From positions 137,628,015 to 137,692,014 of the forward strand of contig OW386289.2 in NCBI GenBank assembly GCA_936432065.2: 64,000 nt of DNA, read 5' to 3'. The notes below the pieces were generated by a model. That model was not told where the DNA came from. It did not search any database and saw nothing but the letters and a program-made list of their open reading frames with translations. The stretch comes from Rutpela maculata. Its lineage: Eukaryota; Arthropoda; Insecta; Coleoptera; Cerambycidae. A program made the translations under genes and the position numbers. How positions within the stretch are numbered: the first letter of the stretch is position 1; each line of letters starts with the position of its first letter. This document shows positions 41,770 to 54,055 of the stretch, piece after piece.

Positions 41770-42142
41770 ACGCACTCATGGAAATACGTAACTCTTCCAT
41801 TCGTGCGTATATGCTTCTTACAACACTCATTACGTAATATACTATTACGTAACTGATTATTAAACCCATTTGTTGACACCAATTTTCAAATTTCTTATAT
41901 ACTTCTTCATTCCTGCTTTTTGATTTACCAGGTATTATTGAATTTACTGCTAAATTAGAGAATTGTCTTATATCAGATAGAATATACATATCTGAATGAA
42001 CCATTTTCGACTTAATTTGCTTAAAAAAATTCGGAAAATTGACAAATGTCAATCCATAGTAATGCTTGGTAAAGCGATAAATACAGAACTTATTTGTACA
42101 GCTACAAGCGTAGCTATGAAGGGATTCGCAAAATAGTATCAA
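41770..42142 (-). pseudogene. Tyrosine recombinase N-terminal-like fragment
   Basis: The open frame contains SIIPGKSKSRNEEVYKKFEN followed by W, matching the P-x-KS-x-x-x-Y-x-x-x-Y-x-x-F-x-x-W signature that opens the SAM-like core-binding domain of the insect multicopy tyrosine recombinases seen also at 25.5 and 62 kb. Downstream reading decays within ~40 residues and no catalytic domain follows. Confidence 0.4.
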
Positions 42143-42209
42143 AAATAAATTGTCATTTCTTTTCTAATTTAGAGCGGGATTAGATAAAATTTTGTACTTA
42201 ACATGTTAT

Positions 42210-44275
42210 GAAAACAGTAATTTTCAGGGGGTGTCAAATAAAAAAAAAACAGGATATTGGAGCTGAAGGAGAATCAAATTTTAAGAAAAGGTTCTATGAA
42301 AAGTTGTTTTCGTATAAATTGATAGTCTTTAAGTTATAACGACTAGAAAATTGGAATTTTAGCTTGAAAAAGAGGGATTTTAAATAAGTTTTCATCAAAT
42401 AACTCGACATGTATTACATTGAGCGAAAACATGCTAGAGACACATAAGAAGGCTACTAAATTGAGGATGAATTTAGTTTTTTGTCTGGAAGTAAAAAGTC
42501 CGAACGTTTATAAGACGAAGTATTTAAAGTTTAACAACAAAAATAAAAGACTATTAATTGGGCTTTCAAATGATCTTTTGCATGCTTCTAAAGCATGAAA
42601 AACAAAGAAGTCATAGCAGAAACAATGTACTTTATCACATTTTTTATAAAAAACATCCCCATTTTGTTGATGTAAGTAATTAAAAAAATATATTCCCATG
42701 TACTGTTTTTCGTTGATATACAGAGTGACTCATTTAAAAGCTGAACACCTCTGTAAAATTTTTATTTATTGTGCGATTTGAATCAAATTTTATTCAAGTA
42801 TAGAACAAATTAGGATCTAATTATGACCGGAAAAACATGCCTCCTACAAATTCAAAGCCACCTGCGGTACCAAAATATGCGGAAAAAATCAAAAAATCAT
42901 ATTAGGCATTTTTTATCGGAAAATTTTGTTAATGAAACTTATTCAGAATTGTCCAAAAACCGTAAGTCCAAAATTTAATCAAATTTAAAAAATTGAAAAA
43001 TTTAAATTTTAAAAATAGTTATTTAAAAAAAACTGCAAATTACTTGACAACTACCTAGCAGCTTGGGTTTAATTTCAAACAAAATTGTCATAGTATAGTT
43101 TCTAAATAAAAAAACCCATTCCTGTTTCTCTGCAAATATCTCAATAAATATTAGTTTTAGAGAAAATATAGTGGACATCAAAAATGAAGCTTATAAACTG
43201 AGAATGAATTTGTTTTTTTATATATTTGTGTAGGGTTGATAGTTACGGAAATATTTAATTTTATATATGACATCTTTTTTAGGATGAAGTATTTAGTTTA
43301 AAATGTTGAATGTCTTAGAAACTGTGCTGTCTGGTTTGACAAACTCAAAAGTGAAAGTTTTGATAACGGAAAAAGAAGTATTTTCCGAAACGTCAACTGC
43401 CTTCGTTTTAATTTTTCTATTTATCATTTAACAATTTTGTTTCAGTTTATATATTTTTAGGTGTGAGACATTTTGTAATAGAAGTATAAAAACCAGCCTG
43501 ATCCTTTTGGTGCAGAGGTTTATTTCATTAAAATGTTTTAAATATTTTTACAGTGGCAAAATACCCAAAAAACACAAGAAATTATTAATACTTTTTCAAA
43601 TATTGAATATTTAAAGGGTAAGCGCAAGTATCCGGACCATATATAAACTGAAACAGTATGTGGGAATATATTTTTTTAATCAAGTATATCTTACACTTAC
43701 ATTAACAAAATGGCAACGTTTTCATTAAAAACATGTAAAACAGTACTTTGTTCCTGCCATCGCTTTTTTCTTTTTTGTTCTATAGAAATAACCAAAAAAT
43801 AATTTGAGAGGCTAATTAATGGACTTTCATTGTGATTGTCAGTATTTTTAACGTAAGTGCAATAGTTTCTAAAATATTTAACATTTAAACTAAATACTTT
43901 GCCTAATAGACGTTCGGACGCCACCTTTATACTTTCAGATCTCCGAAACCATTAACTTCATAGAAATTAGAAAAAAACTAAATTCATCCTCAATTTAGTA
44001 GGTAGCTTTCTTATTTGTCTCTAGCATGTTTTCGTTCGGTGTAATACCTTTCAAGTTATTTGACGAAAACCTATTTGAAATACCTTCTTTTCAAGCAAAA
44101 ATCCCAATTTTCTAACCTAAATTATTGAATTATATGGAAAGTCTTCTCAAAATTTAATTCTTTTTCAGCTCCAGTGTTTTTTTTTAGTTGTATAGATATA
44201 TTTACTATTAAGTTGCCAAAATGAACGAAGTGTAATTGATATGACATTATTCCAAGTTAAAACCTCTAGTTACTG
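42210..44275. mobile_element. Family A sequence as an inverted pair
   Basis: 42,225-42,715 on + (GGAGCTGAAGGAGAA, TTACATTGAGCGAAAACATG, AGACTATTAATTGGGCTT) recurs inverted at 43,640-44,200. The right end AACCTCTAGTTACTG at 44,261-44,275 equals the terminus of the complete family A copy at 55,614-57,496. The left terminus is not recognisable. The centre holds other repeat sequence starting ATACAGAGTGACTC at 42,718. Confidence 0.65.
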
Positions 44276-44329
44276 GACTAAACGGCGAGTGTCGTAATTC
44301 ATCCGAGTGACTAAGCAGTAGTTGACGTT

Positions 44330-44735
44330 TTAAATCTAGACGGCATTTATGTGTTGAATAAAATCGTCTTATGGAGTTGTATGGCTGATAAAAATTTGCA
44401 ATGAATTCGGCCACAAATAAAAAAGATACACGAGAAGTGAAACAAATTTTTTTTCTTTTAAATATTCCAATTTTCACAAAATTTTACAGGGAGACATATC
44501 TAGTGATTCTAAACAATTTTCATTAGCAAAATTTTTGTCTATCTCTAAGCCTATTATGATTTATAGAAAATTGCGATTTTCTTTCTATGGCAGTAGGCCG
44601 GCATTTTAGATCTAGGCGGCATTTATGTGTTGAATAAAGTCGTCTTATGGAGTTGTATGGTTGATAAAAATTTGAAATGAACTAAGCCACAAATTCAAAA
44701 TATACAGGGGTGTCTTCTTGAGAAGTGAAACACAC
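44330..44735 (+). repeat. Direct repeat, two units ~275 bp apart
   Basis: CGGCATTTATGTGTTGAATA, then GTCGTCTTATGGAGTTGTATGG-like wording and GAGAAGTGAAACA, occur at 44,341-44,450 and 44,608-44,735 with a few differences. Confidence 0.75.
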
Positions 44736-45767
44736 TGCGAAAGGGATAAAACTTGAAGTTATAAAATTTTCACCATGGACCTTTATCAGATCACTCCGGT
44801 TTTTAAATAGCCAGATAATTCTAGGGAAAGTTTTATTTTCTAATGTTCAGAGGACTAAATGGGATTTTTTTACGAAATTGAATTGAAGGGAATGTACGTC
44901 ACTAAATTTTATGAGTTCCAGAGCCTTAAAATATATTATAATACTGTAATACAGTCTGTAGAGCAAAAAACGGGGGTCCCATGAATAATTCCTACAAGAG
45001 ATTTTCTTTTTTTATACTATAGAGGGGCTTGCCTCAATAATTAATTGATGATTTCCACAAAAATATCGTGTCCGCTACGGCCGCCATGTTGAAGAAATGT
45101 CAGTCAAAGTAAGTTTTTCTCAATTATCTCCTTTCCGGTTAGTTCTATCGTAAAATTAGGTATTACCAACATCGTAGAAAATGAAGCTACAGCTACAACT
45201 TTTATTTAAACTATTTTTCTTTGTTATTAATATTTTACGATTTACAACCGTCAAGTGAAAATTTGTGCTTTGCTGCGCACTTTTGCAATTATCTCTGTCC
45301 TTGTTGTTCCTTTGTAGTAATTGACTATTATCAATATTGTAGATCATAAAATTTTCCAAAACTCTTGTTTATAGAATTTTCTTCCACTGTGAACTGTTTT
45401 AAAATTACAGCAGCTCGAATTTATACAATTATGAAATTTTGGAGCTGCTGTAACAATTGATGGTGCAATAAAAAAATTTTAAACAAAAATTTTGGAAAAT
45501 TTTATAATCTACAATATTGATAATAACTAAATAATTACTACGTAGGAGCAATGGGGACAGATATAATTACAATAATCTACAGTCAAGCGAGTGTAAATCG
45601 GAAAGTATTAGCAATGAAGAAAACTGTTGTACTGACAGATTAGGGAAAACTCGAAAAATTCGAACAAAATTCATTCTCTTAAAGAAATAATACCATTACT
45701 ACGGGACCCCCCCGATCCTTGGGGACAATGTTTTCCATAAAGATTAAAGCCTAAGGAACAATTTAAG

Positions 45768-46310
45768 ACATGTCCTAAAACAAAAATTGGCTGCACTTTC
45801 AAAATGGCGTCCGCAAATATGGTTTTTGTCATTTAACACAAAAACTAAAAAAGGTGGAGAATAACTTTCTGCACAAAAAACAAATTGCATAAAATTTTCT
45901 ATAATTTTGTTTCTATACAATATTTTGACAGGAGTTACCATTTTCCAGACATGTCCTAAAACAAGAATTGGCTGCACTTTCAAAATGGCGTCCGCAAATA
46001 TGGTTTTTGTCATTTAACACAAAAACTAAAAAATGTGGAGAATAACTTTCTGCACAAAAAACAAATTGCATAAAATTTTCTATAATTTTGTTTCTATACA
46101 ATATTTTGACAGGAGTTACCATTTTCCAGACATGTCCTAAAACAAGAATTGGCTGCACTTTCAAAATGGCGTCCGCAAATATGGTTTTTGTCATTTAACA
46201 CAAAAACTAAAAAATGTGGAGAATAACTTTCTGCACAAAAAACAAATTGCATAAAATTTTCTATAATTTTGTTTCTATGCAATATTTGGATAGGAGTTAC
46301 CATTTTCCAG
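45768..46310 (+). repeat. Three 181-bp tandem units
   Basis: ACATGTCCTAAAACA starts at 45,768, 45,949 and 46,130, an exact 181-bp spacing, and each unit ends TTACCATTTTCCAG. Units differ at a few positions only. Each unit contains TTTCAAAATGGCGTCCGC. The overlapping open frames on - across them are products of the tandem array. Confidence 0.9.
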
Positions 46311-46347
46311 ATAAATGACTCAGCTCTTAAAATCTAATATAAAAAAA

Positions 46348-46567
46348 TCTCGTGTCACAGTGTTTGTTATCGAACTCCTCCGAAATGGCTTGACCGATTT
46401 TTATGAAATTTTTGGTGTATATTTGGTAGGTCTGATAATAGGTCGTAGGCTATTTTTTATACCCCTAGGTGATAAGGGTGGCCCTATCCAGAAATTTTCT
46501 TCTTATTTTTTGGACAAAAACTTATAATTTATATGGCAAAACAACGTTTGCTGAGTGGGTCAGCTAG
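46348..46567 (+). mobile_element. Non-autonomous Helitron, 220 bp
   Basis: It starts TCTCGTGTCACAGTG after A and ends GCTGAGTGGGTCAGCTAG before T: a GCTGA/TCAGC hairpin directly followed by CTAG, the classical Helitron 3' end. The body words GAACTCCTCCGAAATGGCTT and GACCGATTTTTATGAAATTT are typical of widespread arthropod copies. It interrupts the fold-back region after the tandem units. Confidence 0.8.
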
Positions 46568-47979
46568 TAAAATATAAAATTCAATATAAAACTTAATACT
46601 ACGGGAGCCTACCCTAACTGTCCGTTTAGGGTAGGGACAATCCTTGGGGGCAATGTTTTTCATAAAGATTAAAGCCTAAGGAACAATTTAAGACATGTCC
46701 TACAAAAAAAGGGTGTACTTTCAAAATGGCGTCCGTTTAAAAAAAATGCAAATATTGTTTTTGCCATTTAACACAAAAACTAAAAAATATGGAGAAAAAC
46801 TTTCTGCACAAAAAACAAAGTGCATAAAATTTTCTACAATTTTGTTCCTATGCAATATTTGGATAGGAGTTACCATTTTTCAGATACCATTGTTACCGTT
46901 TTAGAGATAAATGTCTGCAAATTATAATATTATTATTATTATTAATTTTTTTCAGTTTATTTCATTTTTTGTTATGTTAATAATATAAAGTTATATTATA
47001 CGCCTTACAATAATTGTCACAGTTATTTCCTCTAAGTGATTTATCGATATATGGATTTCCATGTTTTCTTAATTTTGGACTCATTTTATCTGGAAAATGG
47101 TAACTCCTGTCAAAATATTGTATAGATACAAAATTGTAGAAAATTTTATGTACGTTGTTTTTCGTGAAAAAGTTTTTGTCCATGTTTTTTAGTTTTCGTG
47201 TTAAATGACAAAAACAACATTGGCAATAGTTTTTTTTGATATATGGCCGCCTGGCCGCCATTTTGAAAGTGCAGCCAGTTTTTTTTAGGACATGTCTTAA
47301 ATTGTTTCTTAGGCTTTAATCTTTATGAAAAACATTGTCCCCAAGGATCGAGGGGGGGCGTACAGCTAGGGAGAGCTCCCCGACTATATCTTATGTCAGT
47401 TTTTTTTAATTATAGAAAATAAGTGCTGCTGTAATTTTCTAAAAATTGGCCGTGGAAGAAATTCATTTAAACAAGTGATTTGGGAAATTTTATGATCTAC
47501 AGTATTGATAATAATCAATTACTACATAGGAGTAACGAGGGCAGAGATAGTTGTAAAAATGTGCAGTGAAACATAAATTTTCACCATTCTGAAGGCAGTA
47601 AATCGTAAACTACTAATTATAGAGAAAAATAGTTTAAATAACAGTGGTGGCTTTTTTCATTTTCTACAATATTAATAATACCCCAGATTAGGAGACACGA
47701 GTAACCTATGGCCGCTGACCGTTGTCGAAATTCTTTATTGAAACATTGTTTTGTTTTTTTTTTTGGTAATTTGCAAAATTAGGAGGTTCACATGATTGTT
47801 TATACATTGTAATAATAGCATTTTTTTTTCTTAACCATTCGTTTGTCCAAAGAGTTTCTTCCTTTTTTTCAAAGAAAATCATTATACCGACTATTGAAGC
47901 ATTTAAAATTTTTTTGACAAACGAGGCATGCTACAATTGACGCTTTTTCTAGCCTATTTCTCAAACAACTGACTGTTAC

Positions 47980-48670
47980 CCAAACCATTCAGGTTGTGTG
48001 TGGGAAATGTAGATTGGTTCGTGGTCTGGTCGTAGCTCTTTCACTCCAGTTTCTTGGTAACATTGGTCCAACGTTTTGGAGGGCGTCCTGTTCATCTTTT
48101 ACCAACTGAATCGATTTATATTTTCCTCTATCCGATTGACGCGGCCAAAAAATAAAATGATTTAAGAAACTACAACGATGGAAAGTCGCTTTAGAGGACG
48201 TATTTCTTAGAGAGTCGAGCTGTTGGTGCTATGGGCTCTCCAGGGAATTCATAACAAGCGTCTCTAGACCCAAATCTACATCTAGAAATCATTAATACGT
48301 CGTCGTCTGCCTCCCTAACTATCTTGTCTCAAAGATATAAAGAAAACCAGCTGATCTTTATGCGTTTCGTCATATTTCTATCACATAAAATTTTGCTTAT
48401 TTGCCAATAGGCAATCCTTGCTATCTGTATTCTCCATCGAATTTGATATTCGTAGTTGCTAGAATTGCCAACAGTGGTTCTTATTTGCGATCTAACATTC
48501 ACCAGTTCTGAACATGCTCAGTTGGTTTTCGTTTTCTCGATTTAAAATGTTTCATTTTGTTCTTATTAACACTTAAACCGTATTCAGAGCTTATTGTTTG
48601 AAAACTGCCGAGCAATTGGATGAGCTAATATTCACTTCCTGCGCCTACGGTGACGTCATCTGTAGATTTC
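47980..48670 (-). pseudogene. RTE-like LINE fossil (from the YADD box to the C-terminus)
   Basis: On -, DDVTVGAGSEY is followed by LIQLLGSFQTISSEYGLSVN and KNKMKHF, the stretch after the catalytic YADD box of non-LTR RTs. Further on come LLAILATTNIKFDGEY and, near 48,060, RTPSKTLDQC, which parallels the GRPPKRW-D C-terminal block. Stops and shifts are frequent. The words CGTTTTGGAGGGC-G/A-TCCTG at 48,073 recur at 63,622 in a related tail. Confidence 0.5.
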
Positions 48671-50387
48671 AAGGTAGAAAATTTGCTTCCGCTTACAACT
48701 ACTGTACCCTGCATACGTCGTATCAAGTGCTCACTATGGATGTTGAAGAGGATTGGTAACATAGTACAGTCATGCCTGTCCCCTTTGCAATTCTACATTT
48801 GTCGGAATTTGTGTTGTAGGCTATCACCACAGCAGAAGAATTGAAATTTGTACACATCAATAATTTTCTATTTTCTTCTTTAGAATAGTTGGTTTTGATG
48901 ATATCAATAACATGATTATATTTCCTGATAGTGTTTTAGTCTACAATTTTCAGATTCAAGGAGCGATAAAAGAAATCATATTTGTTGAACAAGCTATTTA
49001 AAGTAAATATGTGTGTATAAACTGAAAGATTTAAGGAGATTTGGTTTAAGACAAATAATTTTAAACATGTTACGAATTTATCGGCGTTTCATAGAAAATT
49101 TCATTTTTTTTTTGTTTTGTTTATTTGACTAGACCGACACATATTAAGATCTCAATTCGTCAAGGACGTCTAACATTTGATGTAATGACTGACTATCAGT
49201 CGATCTATTGTGCTAAATATCATCGGCAAATATTTGTCGTGTAAATGATTCTAGAATTTTTTAGAACTGACTTTTGTCCGTAAAAATTGTATATTCGTTC
49301 GTATCGAGTTAAAGTTGTTGAACGAAAAATAAAATAAATGAATATAAAGGTGAATGTTGGATATATAGTTATATCTCTATTTCTCTATTTCTATTTTATA
49401 TTTAAATTCTAAAACGTCTCTCGAATTGAACAAGTAAAACGAATGCTTTTATTTATAATACAGTAAGTGAAGATTTTAAATCCCAGCCCGAAAACGATGT
49501 AATGAATTTCCAAATTTTTTTCTTCAACATGCTTCATGAGTGTGTACATAAGAATCTATATTGTCATTTTTCCTGCTTCTTGGTTGGGGGTGGTTCCCAC
49601 AAAAAAAGCAAAAACACACATAATCTGATAGAGATTTAGGTTATAAGAAAAAAAAGTCATATACACTTTTTTGCTAAAATGCATATTTTTCGAGATATTG
49701 CGAATTGAAAATTGCAATTTTCACCCCCTAAAATCAGTATTCCTAGACGTTTTTTTTAAATTACTCGAAAAATGTGGACTTTACTAAAAAAATGTAAGGG
49801 TGCAAAATTAAAGCTTTTACAAAGACAAATCGAATGTTTTTTCTTTTTTTTTCTCCGATGTTTAGTTTTGGAAATATGGCATTTTCAAAATGGCGCCGAA
49901 AGGTTCAGAAAAAATATACGACGTTAAAATCTAAAATTACTCAAAATCTATAACTATGAGAAAAATTTGTATTCTTGTAAAAATTAAAGGTATCAAAATT
50001 TTCTTTCGATTGAGACGTATTACGACCTTTTATAATGAAAACTAAAAAAATTACAAACAAAAAAAGTAGCGCATTTAATAATTTAGGCGCCATTTTTTTA
50101 GTCTTATTGCTCTAATTTCTTATTAATTTAATTTTTTTTATAAATCCTTCTCGATATTGTTAATGCATTTTATTACTAACATGCCCAAAATCGAGTTTTT
50201 GGAAATTGCTCAGAAAATATTTTTTATAAAATAAGGTAAGAGTATAAAAATGAGGCTTATAAAAACACGAATATTTTTTTTTTTTTTAATTTTCGTACGA
50301 CAATCTGTTCCAGAGATATAAAGATGGCGCTTGAGCGCATACCCAAGATAATTACGTATTTAACGTTGAAATATCTCAAAAACTATA
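48671..50387. other. Unassigned, old repeat DNA
   Basis: No gene. 49,550-50,380 has repeat-like wording (TTTCAAAATGGCGCCGAAAG, TAGGCGCCATTTTTTTAG) and its end TTCGTACGACAATCTGTTCC recurs beyond the next element (51,967), so the element at 50,388 was inserted into a duplicated sequence. Confidence 0.35.
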
Positions 50388-51883
50388 CTGCCCTCCTAAG
50401 ACAAGAGGTCCTATCTGCAAATTTAACGTTTCGAGATATTAAGGTTTTTATAGATTTAATCACACGAATTTTTAATATTTAGAATAAATTTTTGAAACTA
50501 AAACAGGATTTTGTATTAAGGCGTAGAGATTAAATAATACAATATGTTTTTCAATCACATTATAGTTTGAGAAAAATATTTGATATTTTCTGAACTTAGG
50601 ACAAATTGTTTTAGTGAATGGGCATATTTTGTAATGTGCCAATTGTATTGACGTGTCCTAAATGAAAAAATGCATTTTTAATTTTAGTAATTTTAAGAGA
50701 AAATAGTATTCTAATACATTAAATAAGTTCAATCCAGATTTTCATCTGTTGAACCAACTCCTCCCAAAATCGCAGCTGCTTGGAGGAAAATGTTGTCTCG
50801 ACTGAGAGATTCAAGTAATTTTCCTTTCTATACAGCGACACCCCACAAGATCCTCATATGTATCATCTGAGAAGCATGTTTTCTCTCTTTTAAATCTGAA
50901 GATACACTGTCTCTTAGGTAAACTCAGGAAGTGACTTTCAATATATGTTTTGAAATGTAATCCTTAAATTTGAAAAAATTATTGATTGCCATTCAGATTA
51001 CGGCTATAATTTCTCGATGATGCCAGATCGGTTGACGAAACGTTCTTTACTATACTATGTATTATTTTTATTTTTGTTAGAATCTTATCAAAAGTCGCAA
51101 CCATTTTCATGTACATTTTTTTAATTAAAATATTGAATAACTCTTACATTTACTCATACATTATTTTCAAAAACAATTCGGTTCTTCCTCTAGCTAATGC
51201 TAACTTACTGTCCAAATTTCAGTTCAGTCAGACTTCTCCTTCTTAAGCTATCGTGCTTAGAAGAAAGTTGTTAGTAATCAGATCACTAACAAGAGCATAA
51301 ACAAATTTCTCTATGAGCAATACTTATTTTTTTATGAAAGTAAATATAATATACTCGTTATTTCTGCAGAGTATTATAGTAACAACCTAGAACTATCTAT
51401 TTGTAGACAAAACTACTTCTACTTTTATTTTTACAAGCAACAAGTTTCGAATCAGTAGGCAAGTACTTTCAGCACAATTATTATTATTCTTCAAAATTGG
51501 AGTCAACAACACTAACAAACCGACATAATAAAATGCATATTTAGAGCATTTAGTGGTAAGAAGCTAGTATACTCAGAGATTGTCCTAAATTTTGCAGTTG
51601 GGACAATTCTTCTTAACAGAATTAGTCATAAATGTCCTAACTACACAAATTTTTAATGTTAGGACATAAACATCTAGTGTATGCAGTGTAGGACAATGTG
51701 ATTAAGTATTTCAATGTATTTTGTCAATTAGGACAAATAATTCTCTCAATTTTTGATATGTCAGGTTGCAGATAGGTCTTTGAGCTGTAGTACATATGAG
51801 AACAAATATTGTGCGAGTCCAATAGGACAAAAACATGAAAATCTATTTTTTTGCAGATAGGACCTCTTGTCTTAGGAGGGCAG
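50388..51883. mobile_element. DNA transposon, ~35-bp inverted ends, TATA flanks, subterminal TAGGACA repeats
   Basis: The left end CTGCCCTCCTAAGACAAGAG (continuing GTCCTATCTGCAAA) is exactly inverse to the right end CTCTTGTCTTAGGAGGGCAG. TATA lies directly outside both ends. TAGGACA or TGTCCTA words occur near 50,597 and 50,654 on the left and near 51,581, 51,635, 51,660, 51,689, 51,729 and 51,823 on the right. No open frame codes for a transposase. A degenerate copy of the dispersed core repeat (51,181-51,270) is inside. Superfamily not determined. Confidence 0.75.
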
Positions 51884-52329
51884 TATAAGATTGATAAAAA
51901 CATGATATAAGAATGAAATGAAGCTTACAAATAAACGAAGAGTTTGAGTTTTTATTTTTTTTCCTACGACAAACTGTTCCAACTGTTGAAGTAATGTTGA
52001 AACTTTTCAGTTTGTACGCGCATTTTAAATGTCTATGGTAGGTAGAGAAACGAGCAATGGCCGTCGATTTTTTGAAGAATATGCAGAAAAAGCGGATTGC
52101 ATTTCACTTTAGCATGTTTAGAGTGCAGATTAAAAATGTTAGTTGTATTAATTTGATTTATTTATAACAATCTGTATTTTTAATCAAATTAGGCATATTT
52201 ACTGTACTATTAATAGTTCCAAAATTTCTACAATTAACACTGAATGTATTTATAATTTTCGTTAACCTAACTTTATGAATATTTATAAATGGAAATTTTA
52301 AATGACGATAACATCAATCGGCCACTGTT
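51884..52329. other. Unassigned AT-rich sequence
   Basis: Begins with sequence resembling 50,200-50,320 (see the previous entries); no gene. Confidence 0.35.
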
Positions 52330-52483
52330 ACCAACCTATCAAAATGGTGACAATACTGACAATTTTGACAAGCATTTATATATAAAACGGTATTTCATTA
52401 AAAATAAAATCTACAGTTTAAATTTTCAATAAAACTCCATTTGAAACTATAGTTTAAACTGTTCTTATAGAACCGACCCTAAG
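52330..52483 (+). mobile_element. Decayed right half of a Harbinger-type MITE
   Basis: ATTTTGACAAGCATTTATAT, AAAATCTACAGTTTAAA and the end TTATAGAACCGACCCTAA follow the order of 5,958-6,082 with about one change in five. The left end was not found. Confidence 0.5.
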
Positions 52484-53029
52484 ACAAACTTTTCTAATTT
52501 TATTGGCATGCATTTTTCAATACAAACTGTGTAAGAACTGATTTAGATTAATTTTCAAATTTTATGTGTAGTTTTTTTTTACTTGTATCTGATTTATGCA
52601 TTTTTATAATAAACTATTTTGTTAAAATACAAACATAAATGTATTAGGCAACCCAAAAACACAAAGCCAAACTGTCAGGGAGGACAAATAAAAAATCAAA
52701 GCCAATATTGCGAGTACTACCAATACTACTCTATTACCCACCGACATTGTCAGTGTCTTAGTTGTGGCTCGAACCCAATATACGACAGACAGTGTGACAG
52801 TGTGACCAGACTTGTTCGCCACACAACACACTTTAGCCCGATGCGTTGCTGTGCCGATAAGTAAAATTAATCATTTACTGTTTTTACGGTAGAATTTGTA
52901 AAACTCGTGGAACTCTTAGTGATTTTTTTACTTTTTCCAATATGGGTTTGTAATACAGCCTACAACAATATATTACACCTGTTTCATATAAATATTAATT
53001 TTAGGATTTTTTTAAAGGCTATGTTTCCC
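52484..53029. other. Unassigned; no gene recognised
   Basis: An 81-residue frame on + (52,619-52,864) and a 69-residue frame on - overlap; neither is recognisable. Confidence 0.3.
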
Positions 53030-53222
53030 AGGCTTGACCACTCTATGTTACTTAAAAAATAACGAAACGTTGGTGTTTATTATTCTCTACTGTTACTCTT
53101 TCAAATCGTTCACAATTTGTAAATTGTCATGGGTTTCAATCTACCGACTACTTTGGTTCGTATGGTGTTCTACAAGGATCTATTTTTGGACCGTTGTTAT
53201 TTATTATTTTTATTTATGATAT

Positions 53223-54055
53223 TGTCGAGCCTCTGGGGGCGGCCCCTTTCAAAATGGGGTACTCGCTTGGGTACTCGACTTAATTTTCCCGAGGAACCGG
53301 GTATCTTCAACAGAAAGGGGTAGGACCACACACACACGAACACAAGTGAAACTATCTGTTACTGAACGGCAAATACAATTTATTTGAAAACTGGTACACA
53401 AAAGAATGATTATACTTACAGGAGTATTCTTCCCTGAACTCTCAACATGGGTAGGCGGCTGGACTTAGAAAATTTCAATAATTAGTTTCACCCTTTCGGG
53501 ACTTTGCTCTTCACTGACTCGGCTACCGTCTCCTTCCGGAGCTAACGCGATAATGAATTTTAATTTTACCCTTTCGGGATTTTTCTCTTCAATGACTCCC
53601 GGCTACCGTCTCCTTCCGGAGCTAACGCGGTAATGAATATTAATTTCACCCTTTCGGGATTTTTCTCTTCAATGACTCTCGGCTACTGTCTCCTTCCGGA
53701 GCTAACGCAATAAAGAATTCTAATTTTACCCTTTCGGGATTTTTCTCTTCAATGACTCCCGGCTACCGTCTCCTTCCGGAGCTAACGCGGTAATGAATTC
53801 TCTCTACTAATTTCTTTCATCAATACTTATTCGTGCTCTTCCTTACTCAGCAATTTGCCGAGTTCATTGCTAGAGCAATGCCTCTATGGAAGAACACCAA
53901 TAAATATGTGAAAGATTGCATAGACAACGGAAATATCCTATTACCTCCGTTGCCTATACGCGAAGTTATGTCTCTAATAATTACACGATTTAAATAATTT
54001 CTATTTTCTAACGTAAAATACAATAATTTAATTTAATTTTGGATATTTTCCGACA
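53223..54055. mobile_element. Solo LTR, 833 bp
   Basis: It runs from TGTCGAGCCTCTGGG to TTTTCCGACA, with TGTCG...CGACA ends and ATAT on both sides (53,219-53,222; 54,056-54,059). Removing it brings the two halves of the LINE reading back together, which supports these limits. No internal retroviral region or second LTR is present, so it arose by LTR-LTR recombination. It is unrelated to the LTRs at 30-34 kb by eye. Orientation is not settled. Confidence 0.8.
53483..53802. repeat. Four 80-bp tandem units inside the solo LTR
   Basis: CCCTTTCGGG and CTCCTTCCGGAG recur every 80 bp four times, ending GCTAACGCGGTAATGAAT or variants. CTCCTTCCGGAG is itself an imperfect palindrome. The first unit is the most diverged. 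Confidence 0.9.

Larger units (their letters stand above)
45159..47682. mobile_element. Fold-back-like element with tandem units in one arm
   Basis: Outer arms: GGTATTACCAACATCGTAGA (45,159) against the inverse ending ATATTAATAATACC (47,682). Inner arms: GATCCTTGGGGACAATGTTT (45,715) against CATTGTCCCCAAGGATCG (47,332). The left half contains three 181-bp tandem units and a single further unit at 46,690-46,890; the right half has one inverted unit at 47,090-47,300. Another local inverted pair is inside the left arm (45,290-45,560). Long inverted repeats built from tandem units recall Foldback/Galileo elements. No transposase. Confidence 0.65.

Noticed and set aside
45744..46303. Three overlapping similar frames on -
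   Set aside because: They repeat because of the 181-bp tandem units; 181 is not a multiple of three, so no continuous repeat protein results.
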